Assembly (NCBI GenBank): GCA_016179875.1
Contig: JACPCH010000216.1
Coordinates: 1-39,423 of the forward strand
Source: Candidatus Rokuibacteriota bacterium
Lineage (GTDB): Bacteria; Methylomirabilota; Methylomirabilia; Rokubacteriales; CSP1-6
DNA: 39,423 nt
Direction of reading: 5' to 3'
The notes below the pieces were generated by a model. It saw only the letters and a list, made by a program, of their open reading frames with translations, made no database searches and had not been told where the DNA came from. The translations under genes and the position numbers were made by a program. Numbering within the stretch: the first letter of the stretch is position 1; each line of letters starts with the position of its first letter. Of the stretch, positions 26,828 to 34,449 are shown in pieces.

Positions 26828-28413
26828 GCCGGCCTCAGGACCCGGCCGGGGAGACTCCCCGTGTGCTCGCCGTCCTTGATCACGAAGCGGCCGTTCACCA
26901 GCACGTGCTCGACGCCCACGGGGTAGCGGTGCGGCTCCTCGTACGTCGCCTGGTCGGCGACGCGCTTCGCGTCGAACACGACGAGATCGGCGCGCTTGCC
27001 CGGCGCGATCACGCCGCGGTCGGCGAGTCCGAGCCGCCGCGCCGGCAGGCCGGTCATCTTGTGGACCGCCTGGGGCAGCGAGAGCACGCGCTGCTCGCGC
27101 GCGTACTCGCCGAGCACGCGCGGGAACGTGCCGTAGCTCCGCGGGTGCGGCTTGCCGGCGGCGAGCTCGCCGTACGGCGCCAGCGCCGAGCCGTCGGAGC
27201 CGATCATCACCGCCGGGTGCGCGAGCACGCGCCGGACGTCGGCCTCGGCGAGCTGGAAGAGGATCATGTACGCCTTGCCGCCCTCGTCGGCGAGGAGGTC
27301 GAGCGCCGCGTCGAGCGGAGCCACGCCGCGGGCCGCGCCGAGCTCCGACAGCCGGCGGCCCTCGGCGTCCTTCCGCGCCGCGCAGGAGGACACCATGACG
27401 TTCTCCCAGCCGACGCGGTCGAGCAGGCTCTGGCCGGTCGGCGGCGCCTCGAGCTCCGCGCGGATCCGCGCGCGCGCCGCGGGATCGGCCAGGCGCGCGA
27501 GCATGGCGTCCACCCCGCCCTCGAGCGCCCAGTCGGGCAGGAGCGTCCGCAGCGTCGTGCTCGACGCGGTGTACGGGTACACGTCGGCCATGACGTCGAG
27601 GCCCTCGGCGCGCGCGGCGTCGATGAGGGCGAGGGCGTCGGCCACCGTGCCCCAGTTCGGCCGGCCCGCCGCCTTGAGATGGCTCACCTGCACGGACACC
27701 CGGCCCTCGCGCCCGATCCGGATCGCCTCCGCCACCGCGTCGAGCAGCGTCGCGCCCTCGCCGCGGATGTGGCTGGCGTAGAGCCCGCGCTGGCGGCCGG
27801 CGACGCGCGCGAGCGCCACCAGCTCCTCGGTCGTCGCGTACGAGCCCGGGGCGTAGATCAGCCCGCTCGAGAGGCCCCAGGCGCCCGCGTCCATCGCGTC
27901 GGCGAGCAGGGACTGCATCAGGGCGAGCTCGCGCGCGTCGGGCGCGCGCCGGGCGAAGCCCATCGCCGCGATGCGGAGGGTGCCGTGGCCGACGAGCTGG
28001 ACGACGTTGAGCGCGCTGCCGTCGCGGTCGAAGGCGTCGAGGTACTCGCCCACCGAGCGCCAGGCGAAGTCCATCCCCTTGGGAACGTAGAGGGCGAAGC
28101 CCCGCAGGTCGTCCAGGTGCTCGGCCGTCACGGGCGCCGGCGAGAAGCCGCAGTTGCCGACCACCTCGGTGGTCACGCCCTGGCGGATCTTACTCTCGGC
28201 CCGGCGGTGGCCCCAGAGCCGCCAGTCCGAGTGCGAGTGCATGTCGATGAAGCCGGGCGCCCGGCCGGCGGCGTGCAGGCGGTTGCCCGCGGCCTCGCCC
28301 GAGAGATCGCCGACGGCCGCGATCAGCCCGTCGCGGACGCCGACGTCCGTGCGGCCGCCAGCGCTGCCGGTGCCGTCGATGACTTCGGCCCCCTCGATCT
28401 TGAGGTCGAGCAC
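26824..28413 (-). CDS. N-acyl-D-amino-acid deacylase (amidohydrolase superfamily)
   Basis: A 529-residue metal-dependent amidohydrolase of the D-aminoacylase/N-acyl-D-glutamate deacylase group. The GTG at 28413 lies 1 nt past the amidase stop. The N-terminal beta-sandwich (LDLKIEGAEVIDGTG) precedes the metal motif GFIDMHSHSD (HxH). Family blocks such as TTEVVGNCGFSPAP, GAWGLSSGLIYAPG, ASHIRGEG (metal His), VQVSHLKAAG (metal His) and MIGSDGSALAPYG (catalytic Asp) are all there. The C-terminus (KRADLVVFDAKRV, VEHVLVNGRFVIKDGEHTG) closes the sandwich. It would hydrolyse N-acyl-D-amino acids, dipeptides or related amides in the cytoplasm. The adjacent amidase suggests a shared amide-degrading route. 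The true substrate is unknown. Confidence 0.9.
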   Translation of the reverse strand: MLDLKIEGAEVIDGTGSAGGRTDVGVRDGLIAAVGDLSGEAAGNRLHAAGRAPGFIDMHSHSDWRLWGHRRAESKIRQGVTTEVVGNCGFSPAPVTAEHLDDLRGFALYVPKGMDFAWRSVGEYLDAFDRDGSALNVVQLVGHGTLRIAAMGFARRAPDARELALMQSLLADAMDAGAWGLSSGLIYAPGSYATTEELVALARVAGRQRGLYASHIRGEGATLLDAVAEAIRIGREGRVSVQVSHLKAAGRPNWGTVADALALIDAARAEGLDVMADVYPYTASSTTLRTLLPDWALEGGVDAMLARLADPAARARIRAELEAPPTGQSLLDRVGWENVMVSSCAARKDAEGRRLSELGAARGVAPLDAALDLLADEGGKAYMILFQLAEADVRRVLAHPAVMIGSDGSALAPYGELAAGKPHPRSYGTFPRVLGEYAREQRVLSLPQAVHKMTGLPARRLGLADRGVIAPGKRADLVVFDAKRVADQATYEEPHRYPVGVEHVLVNGRFVIKDGEHTGSLPGRVLRPA

Positions 28414-28414
28414 G

Positions 28415-29722
28415 CTAGAGGGCCGGCGCGGCGGCGAAGCCGAGCACGTCCTCGCACCAGCGGGCGGTGGCGAGGAGCCGCGCGTCCGCATCGGCCGCCT
28501 GGACGAGCTGGATCGCGAGCGGGAGCCCCGACGCGGCCACGCCGCTCGGCAGCGAGACCGACGGGACGCCGGCGAAGCTCCAGGGGGCGCAGTTCCAGGC
28601 GTCGCCCGTCCAGCCGAGGCCGGCCGGGGCGGGCGCGGGCGCCGAGGGCGAGAGCAGGGCGTCGTAGGCCGCGAGCAGCGGCAGCACGTCCTCGCGGAAG
28701 GCCAGGCGCGCGCGATGGGCCCGGACGTAGGCCGTGCCGGACACCGCGAGCCCGGTCTCGGCGAGCCCCTTGATCTCGGGATGGTAGTCGGCCGCGTGCG
28801 CGGCGAGCAGCGGCTCGTGATAGGTCGCGGCCTCCACCTCGAGCACGGTCTGGCCCGCGGCGTGGATCGCGCGGAAGGACGGCGGGAGCTTGACCTCGAC
28901 CACGCTCGCCCCGGCCCGCGCGAAGGCCGCGGCGCAGGCCTCGAGGTGGGCCGCCACCTCGGGCGTGGCGCGCTCGAGCAGCTCGCGGGCGAGGGCCAGA
29001 CGCGGCGCGGGCGGCGGCGCGGCCACGAGCGCGCGCCCGGCCAGCACGCTCATCACCAGCGCGGCGTCGGCGACGCCGCGCGTGAAGACGCCGACGTGAT
29101 CGAGCGACCAGGCGAGCGGCACCACGCCCGCGGCCGGCACCAGGCCGTGCGTGCCCTTGAACCCGACGGCGCCGCAGTAGGCGGCGGGCCGGAGGACCGA
29201 GCCGACCGTCTGCGAGCCGAGGGCCAGCGGCACCATGCGCGCCGCCACGGCCGCAGCCGAGCCCGAGGACGAGCCGCCCGGCGTGTGGGCCGCGTTCCAG
29301 GGGTTCGTGGTGGGTGCCGGGTCGCGGTACGCGAACGTCGTCGTGTGGGTCTTGCCGAGCACGATCGCGCCGGCGGCGCGCAGCCGGGCCACCGACGCCG
29401 CGTCCTCCTTCGGCCGGCGGTGGGCGAACGCCCGGGCGCCGGCCGTCGTCGGCAGGCCCGCCGCGTCGAAGATGTCCTTCACGCCGAACGGCACGCCGTG
29501 GAGCGGTCCGCGCACGCGGCCGCTCGCCGCTTCGTCCGCCCGCTCGCGCGCGGCCGCGCGGGCGCCCGCCTCGTCCACGTGGATCCACGCCTGGAGCCGG
29601 CCGTCGAGGGCGCGGATCCGCTCCAGGCAGGCGTCCACCAGCGCGACCGGGTCGAGCGCGCCGGCGCGGATCCGCTCCGCCGCCTCCTCGACACCGAGCG
29701 CCGCCGGATCAGTGGAGGGCAT
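28415..29722 (-). CDS. amidase signature family hydrolase
   Basis: A 435-residue amidase using a Ser-cisSer-Lys triad. The Lys is in LHGVPFGVKDIFD (residue about 81), the cis-Ser in TPGGSSSGSAAAVAA (about 150) and the nucleophile Ser in GSQTVGSVLRPAAYCG (about 174). The canonical nucleophile block has the form GxDTGGS, so Gln and Val here are departures, though the Ser itself is kept. It may be an amidase with altered specificity; this group also contains GatA-like and aryl-acylamidase enzymes, but no GatB/C neighbours exist here. The ATG overlaps the MTHFR fusion gene's 3' end by 14 nt. It is followed directly by the D-aminoacylase gene. Confidence 0.9.
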   Translation of the reverse strand: MPSTDPAALGVEEAAERIRAGALDPVALVDACLERIRALDGRLQAWIHVDEAGARAAARERADEAASGRVRGPLHGVPFGVKDIFDAAGLPTTAGARAFAHRRPKEDAASVARLRAAGAIVLGKTHTTTFAYRDPAPTTNPWNAAHTPGGSSSGSAAAVAARMVPLALGSQTVGSVLRPAAYCGAVGFKGTHGLVPAAGVVPLAWSLDHVGVFTRGVADAALVMSVLAGRALVAAPPPAPRLALARELLERATPEVAAHLEACAAAFARAGASVVEVKLPPSFRAIHAAGQTVLEVEAATYHEPLLAAHAADYHPEIKGLAETGLAVSGTAYVRAHRARLAFREDVLPLLAAYDALLSPSAPAPAPAGLGWTGDAWNCAPWSFAGVPSVSLPSGVAASGLPLAIQLVQAADADARLLATARWCEDVLGFAAAPAL

Positions 29723-31559
29723 CGAGCACTTCCGCCACGACCTCGAACCGCCCGAACGACGGCATCAGGTAGGCGCCCCCGTAGCGCCCGCGCACCGCGT
29801 GCACCAGCTCCTGCGCCATCTCGATCCCGACGCGCAGCGCGCCGTCGCCCGCCTCGCGCAGGCGCCGGCGCACGGGCTCCGGGATGCTGATGCCCGGGAC
29901 CTCGTTGTGGAGGAACTCGGCGTGGCGGACGCTGTGGAGCGGCAGGACGCCGACCACCACCGGCACCGGCGAGCCGCCGGCGCGCTCGAGGAACCGGTCG
30001 AGCGCCGCGAGATCGTACACGGGCTGGGTCTGCACCCAGCGGGCGCCGGCCTGCACCTTCCGGTGGAGCCGCTCGGCCTCGCGCGCGGCGTCCTCCGCCG
30101 CCGGGTTGAGCGCCGCGCCCACGCAGAAGGCCGTCGGCTCGCCGATCGACGAGCCGGTGGCGTCGAGCCCCTCGTTCATCCGGCGGAGAATCTCGATGAG
30201 GCCGATGCCGTCCACGTCGAACACCGCCGTCGCGTCCGCGTAGTCGCCCGCGCGCGGCGGGTCCCCCGTCATGGCCAGGATGTTGCGGATGTCGAGCGCG
30301 TGGGCGCCCAGGAGGTCCGCCTGGATGCCCATCAGGTTCCGGTCGCGGCAGGTGAAGTGCATGTTGACGTCGAGCCCGGTCGCCTCCCGCACCAGCAGCG
30401 CCGTCGGCAGCACGGCCATGCGCACGCGGCCCAGCGAGCCGTCGTTGATGTCCACGATCTCGACGCCGCGCTCCTTGAGGAGCTTCGCGCCCTGCACCAG
30501 CTTCTCGACGGTGTGACCGCGCGGCGGGTCGAGCTCGACGGTGACGAGGAACTCCCGCGCCTCGAGCTTCCGCTGCAGCGGCGTGGGCGGCCGCCGCAGG
30601 TGCAGGCCGGGCGCCTCGCTCGCGGCGGGCGCGCTCACGGTGATCGCGGGGCGCGCGGCCACGCGCGCGGGTGGGCGCCGCCGGTCGAGCACCTCGCGCA
30701 TCGCCGCGATGTGCTGGGGCGTGGTGCCGCAGCAGCCGCCGACCAGGCGCGCGCCGGCGTCCACCATCCGCCCGGCGTACTCGGCCATGTAGGCCGGCGA
30801 CGAGAGGTAGATCAGGCGCTCGCCGATGCGGCTCGGCAGGCCCGCGTTCGGCTGGATCGCGATCGGCAGGCCGCCGGCCGCCGGCACCATCTGCTCCAGG
30901 ACCTCGTAGAGCGTGCTCGAGCCGACCGAGCAGTTCGCACCCAGCGCCGCGACGCCGAGGCGCGACAGGGTGAGGGCGACCTCGGCGGGCGACCGGCCGG
31001 TGAAGGTCACGCCCTCGTTGGTGAACGCCATCTGCGCCACGATGGGCAGGTCGGTCACGCCCCGGATCGCCTCGATGGCGAGCGCGATCTCCGCGAGGTC
31101 GGAGAACGTCTCGGCGATGAAGGCGTCCACGCCGCCCTCGAGCAGCGCCTCGGCCTGCTCGCGGAACGCGGCGCGCCCCTCGTCGGCCGTCACGGTGCCG
31201 AGCGGCGCCAGGTACTTGCCGAGCGGGCCCATGGAGCCCAGCACCAGCACGTCGCGCCCGGCGCTCTCGCGGACGTCGCGGGCGAGCCGGACGCCGCACC
31301 GGTTGATCTCGCGGACCTGCCCCTCGAGTCCGTGCACCGCGAGCTTGAACCGGTTGGCGCCGAAGGTGTTGGTCTCGATGCAGTCCGCGCCGGCGGCGAT
31401 GTAGTCGGCGTGGACCGCCTGGACGAGCCGCGGGTTGTTCAGGTTCAGGACGTCGAAGCACGCGTCGAGCGAGACCCCGCGCGCGTAGAGCAGCGTGCCG
31501 GTCGCGCCGTCGCCGAGAAGCGGCCCGGCCTCGAGGCGCCGGCTAAACGCGTGCGGCAT
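29709..31559 (-). CDS. homocysteine S-methyltransferase/MTHFR bifunctional protein
   Basis: A 616-residue fusion. Residues about 1-300 are an S-methyltransferase domain with all three zinc Cys: Cys210 (GANCSVG) and Cys276-Cys277 (GGCCGTTP). Residues about 335-616 are a methylenetetrahydrofolate reductase-like domain. It contains FLVTVELDPPRG, the FAD-binding segment around HFTCRDRNLMGIQ and ILAMTGDPPRAGDY, and GARWVQTQPVYDL. The same fusion occurs in many bacteria (YitJ-like): it would reduce methylene-THF to methyl-THF and methylate homocysteine or another thiol. The ATG at 31559 overlaps the shikimate kinase 3' end by 17 nt. The gene belongs to the overlapping run that also carries a second homocysteine methyltransferase, a corrinoid protein and its reactivator. 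Confidence 0.9.
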   Translation of the reverse strand: MPHAFSRRLEAGPLLGDGATGTLLYARGVSLDACFDVLNLNNPRLVQAVHADYIAAGADCIETNTFGANRFKLAVHGLEGQVREINRCGVRLARDVRESAGRDVLVLGSMGPLGKYLAPLGTVTADEGRAAFREQAEALLEGGVDAFIAETFSDLAEIALAIEAIRGVTDLPIVAQMAFTNEGVTFTGRSPAEVALTLSRLGVAALGANCSVGSSTLYEVLEQMVPAAGGLPIAIQPNAGLPSRIGERLIYLSSPAYMAEYAGRMVDAGARLVGGCCGTTPQHIAAMREVLDRRRPPARVAARPAITVSAPAASEAPGLHLRRPPTPLQRKLEAREFLVTVELDPPRGHTVEKLVQGAKLLKERGVEIVDINDGSLGRVRMAVLPTALLVREATGLDVNMHFTCRDRNLMGIQADLLGAHALDIRNILAMTGDPPRAGDYADATAVFDVDGIGLIEILRRMNEGLDATGSSIGEPTAFCVGAALNPAAEDAAREAERLHRKVQAGARWVQTQPVYDLAALDRFLERAGGSPVPVVVGVLPLHSVRHAEFLHNEVPGISIPEPVRRRLREAGDGALRVGIEMAQELVHAVRGRYGGAYLMPSFGRFEVVAEVLDALH

Positions 31560-32073
31560 GCGCCCCCCGGAGCGCCCGGAGCACGCGCGCGACGATCTGA
31601 TCCGTCCCGAGGCCGGCGGTGTCCACCGTGACGTGGGCCCGGGCGTAGAACGGCTCGCGCGCGCGGTAGAGGGCCTCGACCTCCGCGGGCGGGCGCGCGA
31701 GCATGGGCCGGTCGCCGGCGCGGCCCGCGCGCGCGACCAGCTCGTCGAGCGGGCCGCGGAGCCACACGACGGTGCCGAGCATGCGCAGCGTCTCCATCCG
31801 GCCCTCGCGGCAGGGCAGCCCGCCACCCGTCGCGATCACGTCGCCGGACTTCAGGCGGAGCGCCTCGACCGCCTCGCCCTCGAGCTCGCGGAAGCGCGCC
31901 TCGCCGTGCCGGCGGAAGAGCTCCGGGATCGGGCAGCCCTCGCGCGCCGTGATCATGTCGTCGGTCTCGACGAAGCAGCGGCCGAGGCGCCGGGCGAGCA
32001 GGCGCCCGACCGTCGACTTTCCGGCGCCCATGAAGCCGATCAAAATCACGTTGTGGCCCGGCATCTCCCGCAT
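31543..32073 (-). CDS. aroK: shikimate kinase
   Basis: A 176-residue enzyme phosphorylating shikimate in aromatic amino-acid synthesis. The Walker A loop GFMGAGKST is at about residues 13-21. The shikimate-binding DD motif (VETDDMI) and its partner RHGEARFRELE are present, as is GGGLPCREG. The lid Arg is in GDRPML. Either ATG 32073 or the ATG three codons later may be the start. The first lies 4 nt past the reactivation gene's stop; ribosome-site evidence does not separate them. No other shikimate-pathway genes are here, so it appears to have been picked up into a one-carbon operon. Confidence 0.92.
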   Translation of the reverse strand: MREMPGHNVILIGFMGAGKSTVGRLLARRLGRCFVETDDMITAREGCPIPELFRRHGEARFRELEGEAVEALRLKSGDVIATGGGLPCREGRMETLRMLGTVVWLRGPLDELVARAGRAGDRPMLARPPAEVEALYRAREPFYARAHVTVDTAGLGTDQIVARVLRALRGAHAARV

Positions 32074-32077
32074 CGTA

Positions 32078-32803
32078 TCACCGATGCACCGTCCGGGCGG
32101 CGGGCGCCCGGCGGTAGGCGCAGGCCGGCATCCAGCAGCGCGCGCACTGGCTGAAGTAGTTGTCCACGCGGGCCTCGCGGCCGGCGCCGGCGAGGAGCGA
32201 GATGGACTTCACCGGCGCCATGAAGCACGCGGCGTTGAGGGTGACGCCGACGGCGTCGCCGGGGCAGAGCCGGAAGAGCTCGCGCTGCTGGGTGACGTCC
32301 CAGCCGGCGTAGCCGGGGCTGATGCGGTTCGTCACCCTGAGCCCATGGGCCAGCCCCTCCTGGCAGAGCGCGTCGTTGACGTACTCGGCGAGACTCTCGA
32401 CGGCGCCCGAGCCGACGCTGTCGAGCATCATCGCCAGCGGCAGCTCGCGCGCCGCCCACAGCTCGGCGACCCGGCGCTCGAGCGCGTCGCCGATCGTGCA
32501 GACGCCGGCCACGACGTGCTCGACCGCCCCCCAGCTCTCGCCGATCGTCGGGATCGCCAGGGCGACGCCGCCGGCCGCGAGCGTGTCGCGGTCCCCGCGG
32601 GCGACGGGAGCCCAGCGGACGACGGCGCGCGGCGCCATGAGGCGGCGGCCGAGGGCGAGCGCCTCGTCGAAGAGCGCGCGGACCGCCGCGTCCGGCACGT
32701 CGCGTCCCTTCTGATAGCCCTGGAAGCGCAGAGCCTCGTCGGGGTCGATCTCGAGGGCGATGTCGGTGAGCACGCGGGGGGTGGCGGGGAACGGCGCGGT
32801 CAC
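32078..32803 (-). CDS. corrinoid reactivation protein (MetH activation-domain family)
   Basis: A 241-residue stand-alone homologue of the AdoMet-binding activation domain of cobalamin-dependent methionine synthase. The GTG start at 32803 overlaps the homocysteine methyltransferase stop (GTGA). Recognisable blocks are DEALRFQGYQKGRDVPD near the N-terminus, CTIGDALERRVAEL, the AdoMet-site-like RISPGYAGWDVTQQRELF and GVTLNAACFMAPVKSISLL. In full-length MetH this domain reductively remethylates inactive cob(II)alamin with AdoMet. The C-terminus carries a Cys cluster CxxCx4C (QCARCWMPACAYRR), a pattern I know from stand-alone versions in anaerobes, possibly a metal or Fe-S site (inference). The gene sits directly beside the corrinoid protein, so its target is clear by context. 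Confidence 0.82.
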   Translation of the reverse strand: MTAPFPATPRVLTDIALEIDPDEALRFQGYQKGRDVPDAAVRALFDEALALGRRLMAPRAVVRWAPVARGDRDTLAAGGVALAIPTIGESWGAVEHVVAGVCTIGDALERRVAELWAARELPLAMMLDSVGSGAVESLAEYVNDALCQEGLAHGLRVTNRISPGYAGWDVTQQRELFRLCPGDAVGVTLNAACFMAPVKSISLLAGAGREARVDNYFSQCARCWMPACAYRRAPAARTVHR

Positions 32804-33714
32804 TTCTTGCGGCTTCGCACGACCTCGGCGATGAGTCGGATGTGCTCGGGGTTCGAGCCGCAGCAGGCGCCCACGACGTTGCACCCGGCGTCGAGGAGCG
32901 CGGGGTACTCGCGCGCCATCGCCTCGGGGCCGAGCTCGTAGGTGACGGTGTCGCCGGTGGTGACCGGCAGGCCCGCGTTCGGGTAGGCGACCAGCGGCGC
33001 GTCGGTGACCCGGCGCATCTCGCGGATGATCACGATGGCCCGGTCGGGCCCGCGGCCGCAGTTCATCCCCACGATGTCGGCGCCGGCGGCGAGGAGGCTC
33101 TTGGCGACGTCGGCGGGGCTCTCGCCCCACATGGTGCGGTCGCGGTCGTGGATCTCCTCGTACTGGAAGAACATCGTCGCCATCACCGGGAGGTCCACGA
33201 CCTTCTTGCACGCGCGGATCGCGGCCGTCGCCTCCTGGGGGAACATCATGGTCTCGACCGCGAAGAGATCCACGCCGCCCTCGGCGAGCGCCTCGGCCTG
33301 CTCGCGGAAGGTCGTCTCGTATTCCTCGTCGGTGACGCCCGCGTCCAGCGCGTAGTCCTGCGGCAGGCGGCTGGTCGGGCCGATCGAGCCCGCGACGAAG
33401 CCTCCGGACGGGGCGGCGGCGCGCGCCAGCCGCGCGCCCTGCGCGTTCAGCTCGCGCGTCCGGTCGCCGATCCGGTACTCGTCGAGCTTGAGCCGCGTGC
33501 CGCCAAAGGTGTTGGTCTCCACGATCTGGCTGCCGGCGTCGACGTAGGCCCGGTGGATCCCCCGCACGACGTCGGCGTGGGTGTCGTTCCAGAGCTCCGG
33601 GCAGGCGCCGTTCAGGAGGCCGGCCGCGAAGAGCATGGTGCCGTAGCCGCCGTCGAAGACGAGCGTCTCGCCACTCCGGAGGCGCTCGACGACCTCCCAG
33701 CCGCGCGCCTTCAC
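32800..33714 (-). CDS. homocysteine S-methyltransferase domain protein (MetH N-terminal type)
   Basis: A 304-residue stand-alone S-methyltransferase. It resembles the homocysteine module of MetH. The zinc Cys are Cys219 (GMNCGRGP) and Cys284-Cys285 (GACCGSNP). The beginning LVFDGGYGTMLFAAGL and ETNTFGGTRLKL are family hallmarks. Its ATG overlaps the corrinoid protein's stop (ATGA), and its stop overlaps the reactivation gene's GTG start, so the three are coupled. It should take the methyl group from the neighbouring corrinoid protein, with homocysteine as the likely acceptor. Other thiol acceptors cannot be excluded, since corrinoid-linked members of this family can differ in substrate. It is a distant paralogue of the methyltransferase half of the 29709-31559 fusion. 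Confidence 0.85.
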   Translation of the reverse strand: MKARGWEVVERLRSGETLVFDGGYGTMLFAAGLLNGACPELWNDTHADVVRGIHRAYVDAGSQIVETNTFGGTRLKLDEYRIGDRTRELNAQGARLARAAAPSGGFVAGSIGPTSRLPQDYALDAGVTDEEYETTFREQAEALAEGGVDLFAVETMMFPQEATAAIRACKKVVDLPVMATMFFQYEEIHDRDRTMWGESPADVAKSLLAAGADIVGMNCGRGPDRAIVIIREMRRVTDAPLVAYPNAGLPVTTGDTVTYELGPEAMAREYPALLDAGCNVVGACCGSNPEHIRLIAEVVRSRKK

Positions 33715-34388
33715 GCCCGCGCCGCCTCCGCCCGCCCGCCGCGGAGCGCCTTGGCCTTGAGGACCGCGAGCGTGGCGTCCCGGGCGTAGCCGTCGGCGCC
33801 GATCTCGTCGGCGAACGCCTGGCTGACGGGCGCGCCGCCCACCATGACCTTCACCCGCTCGCGCAGCCCCGCCTTGACCAGCGCGTCGATGGTGCGCTTC
33901 ATGCCCGGCATGGTGGTGGTCATGAGGGCGGAGATGCCGACGATGTCGGCGCCGTGCTCCTCGACCGCCTTCACGAACACCTCGGGCGCCACGTCGCGGC
34001 CGAGGTTATGGACCTTGAAGCCCGCGCCCTCCAGCATCATGCCGACCAGGTTCTTCCCGATGTCGTGCAGGTCGCCCTGCGCGGTGCCGATCACCACCAC
34101 GCCGAGGTTGTCGTCGGGGCGCGCGCCCGCCGTGATGAGGGGCTTGAGCAGATCCAGGCCCGCGTACATGGCGCGCGCGGAGAGGAGCACCTGGGGCACG
34201 TAGTACTCGTTGCGGCGGAACTTCTCACCCACCACGTCCATGCCCGGGATGAGCCCCTTGAAGATCAGCGCCTTCGGGTCCATCGCCAGGTCGAGGCCTT
34301 CCCGGGTCTTGCGCGCGACCGTGTCCTTGTCGCCCACGATCAGGGCGCGCGCCATCGCCGGATAGTCGAAGCCGTCGTCACCGCTCAT
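33711..34388 (-). CDS. corrinoid (B12)-binding methyl carrier protein
   Basis: A 225-residue methyl carrier of the MtaC/MtbC/MetH B12-domain family. The N-terminal helical cap (about 1-88) contains IPGMDVVGEKFRRNEYYVPQV. The Rossmann-like B12 domain follows, with the cobalt-ligand motif Asp106-Leu-His108-Asp-Ile-Gly111 (GDLHDIGKN), then VGISALMTTT and VGGAPV. All residues needed for base-off, His-on binding are there. The ATG has GGGGGAGG upstream. It is the first gene of a nine-gene overlapping run and is directly coupled to a homocysteine methyltransferase and a reactivation protein. No folate-binding or substrate-specific methyltransferase (MtaB-, MtbB- or MtgB-type) gene is adjacent, so its methyl source is open. 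Confidence 0.93.
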   Translation of the reverse strand: MSGDDGFDYPAMARALIVGDKDTVARKTREGLDLAMDPKALIFKGLIPGMDVVGEKFRRNEYYVPQVLLSARAMYAGLDLLKPLITAGARPDDNLGVVVIGTAQGDLHDIGKNLVGMMLEGAGFKVHNLGRDVAPEVFVKAVEEHGADIVGISALMTTTMPGMKRTIDALVKAGLRERVKVMVGGAPVSQAFADEIGADGYARDATLAVLKAKALRGGRAEAARA

Positions 34389-34449
34389 TCCGCCTCCCCC
34401 GCCTTCCGTATCTTAAAGCATCGGCGGCGGCGGCGCGAGGCCGGCGGCC

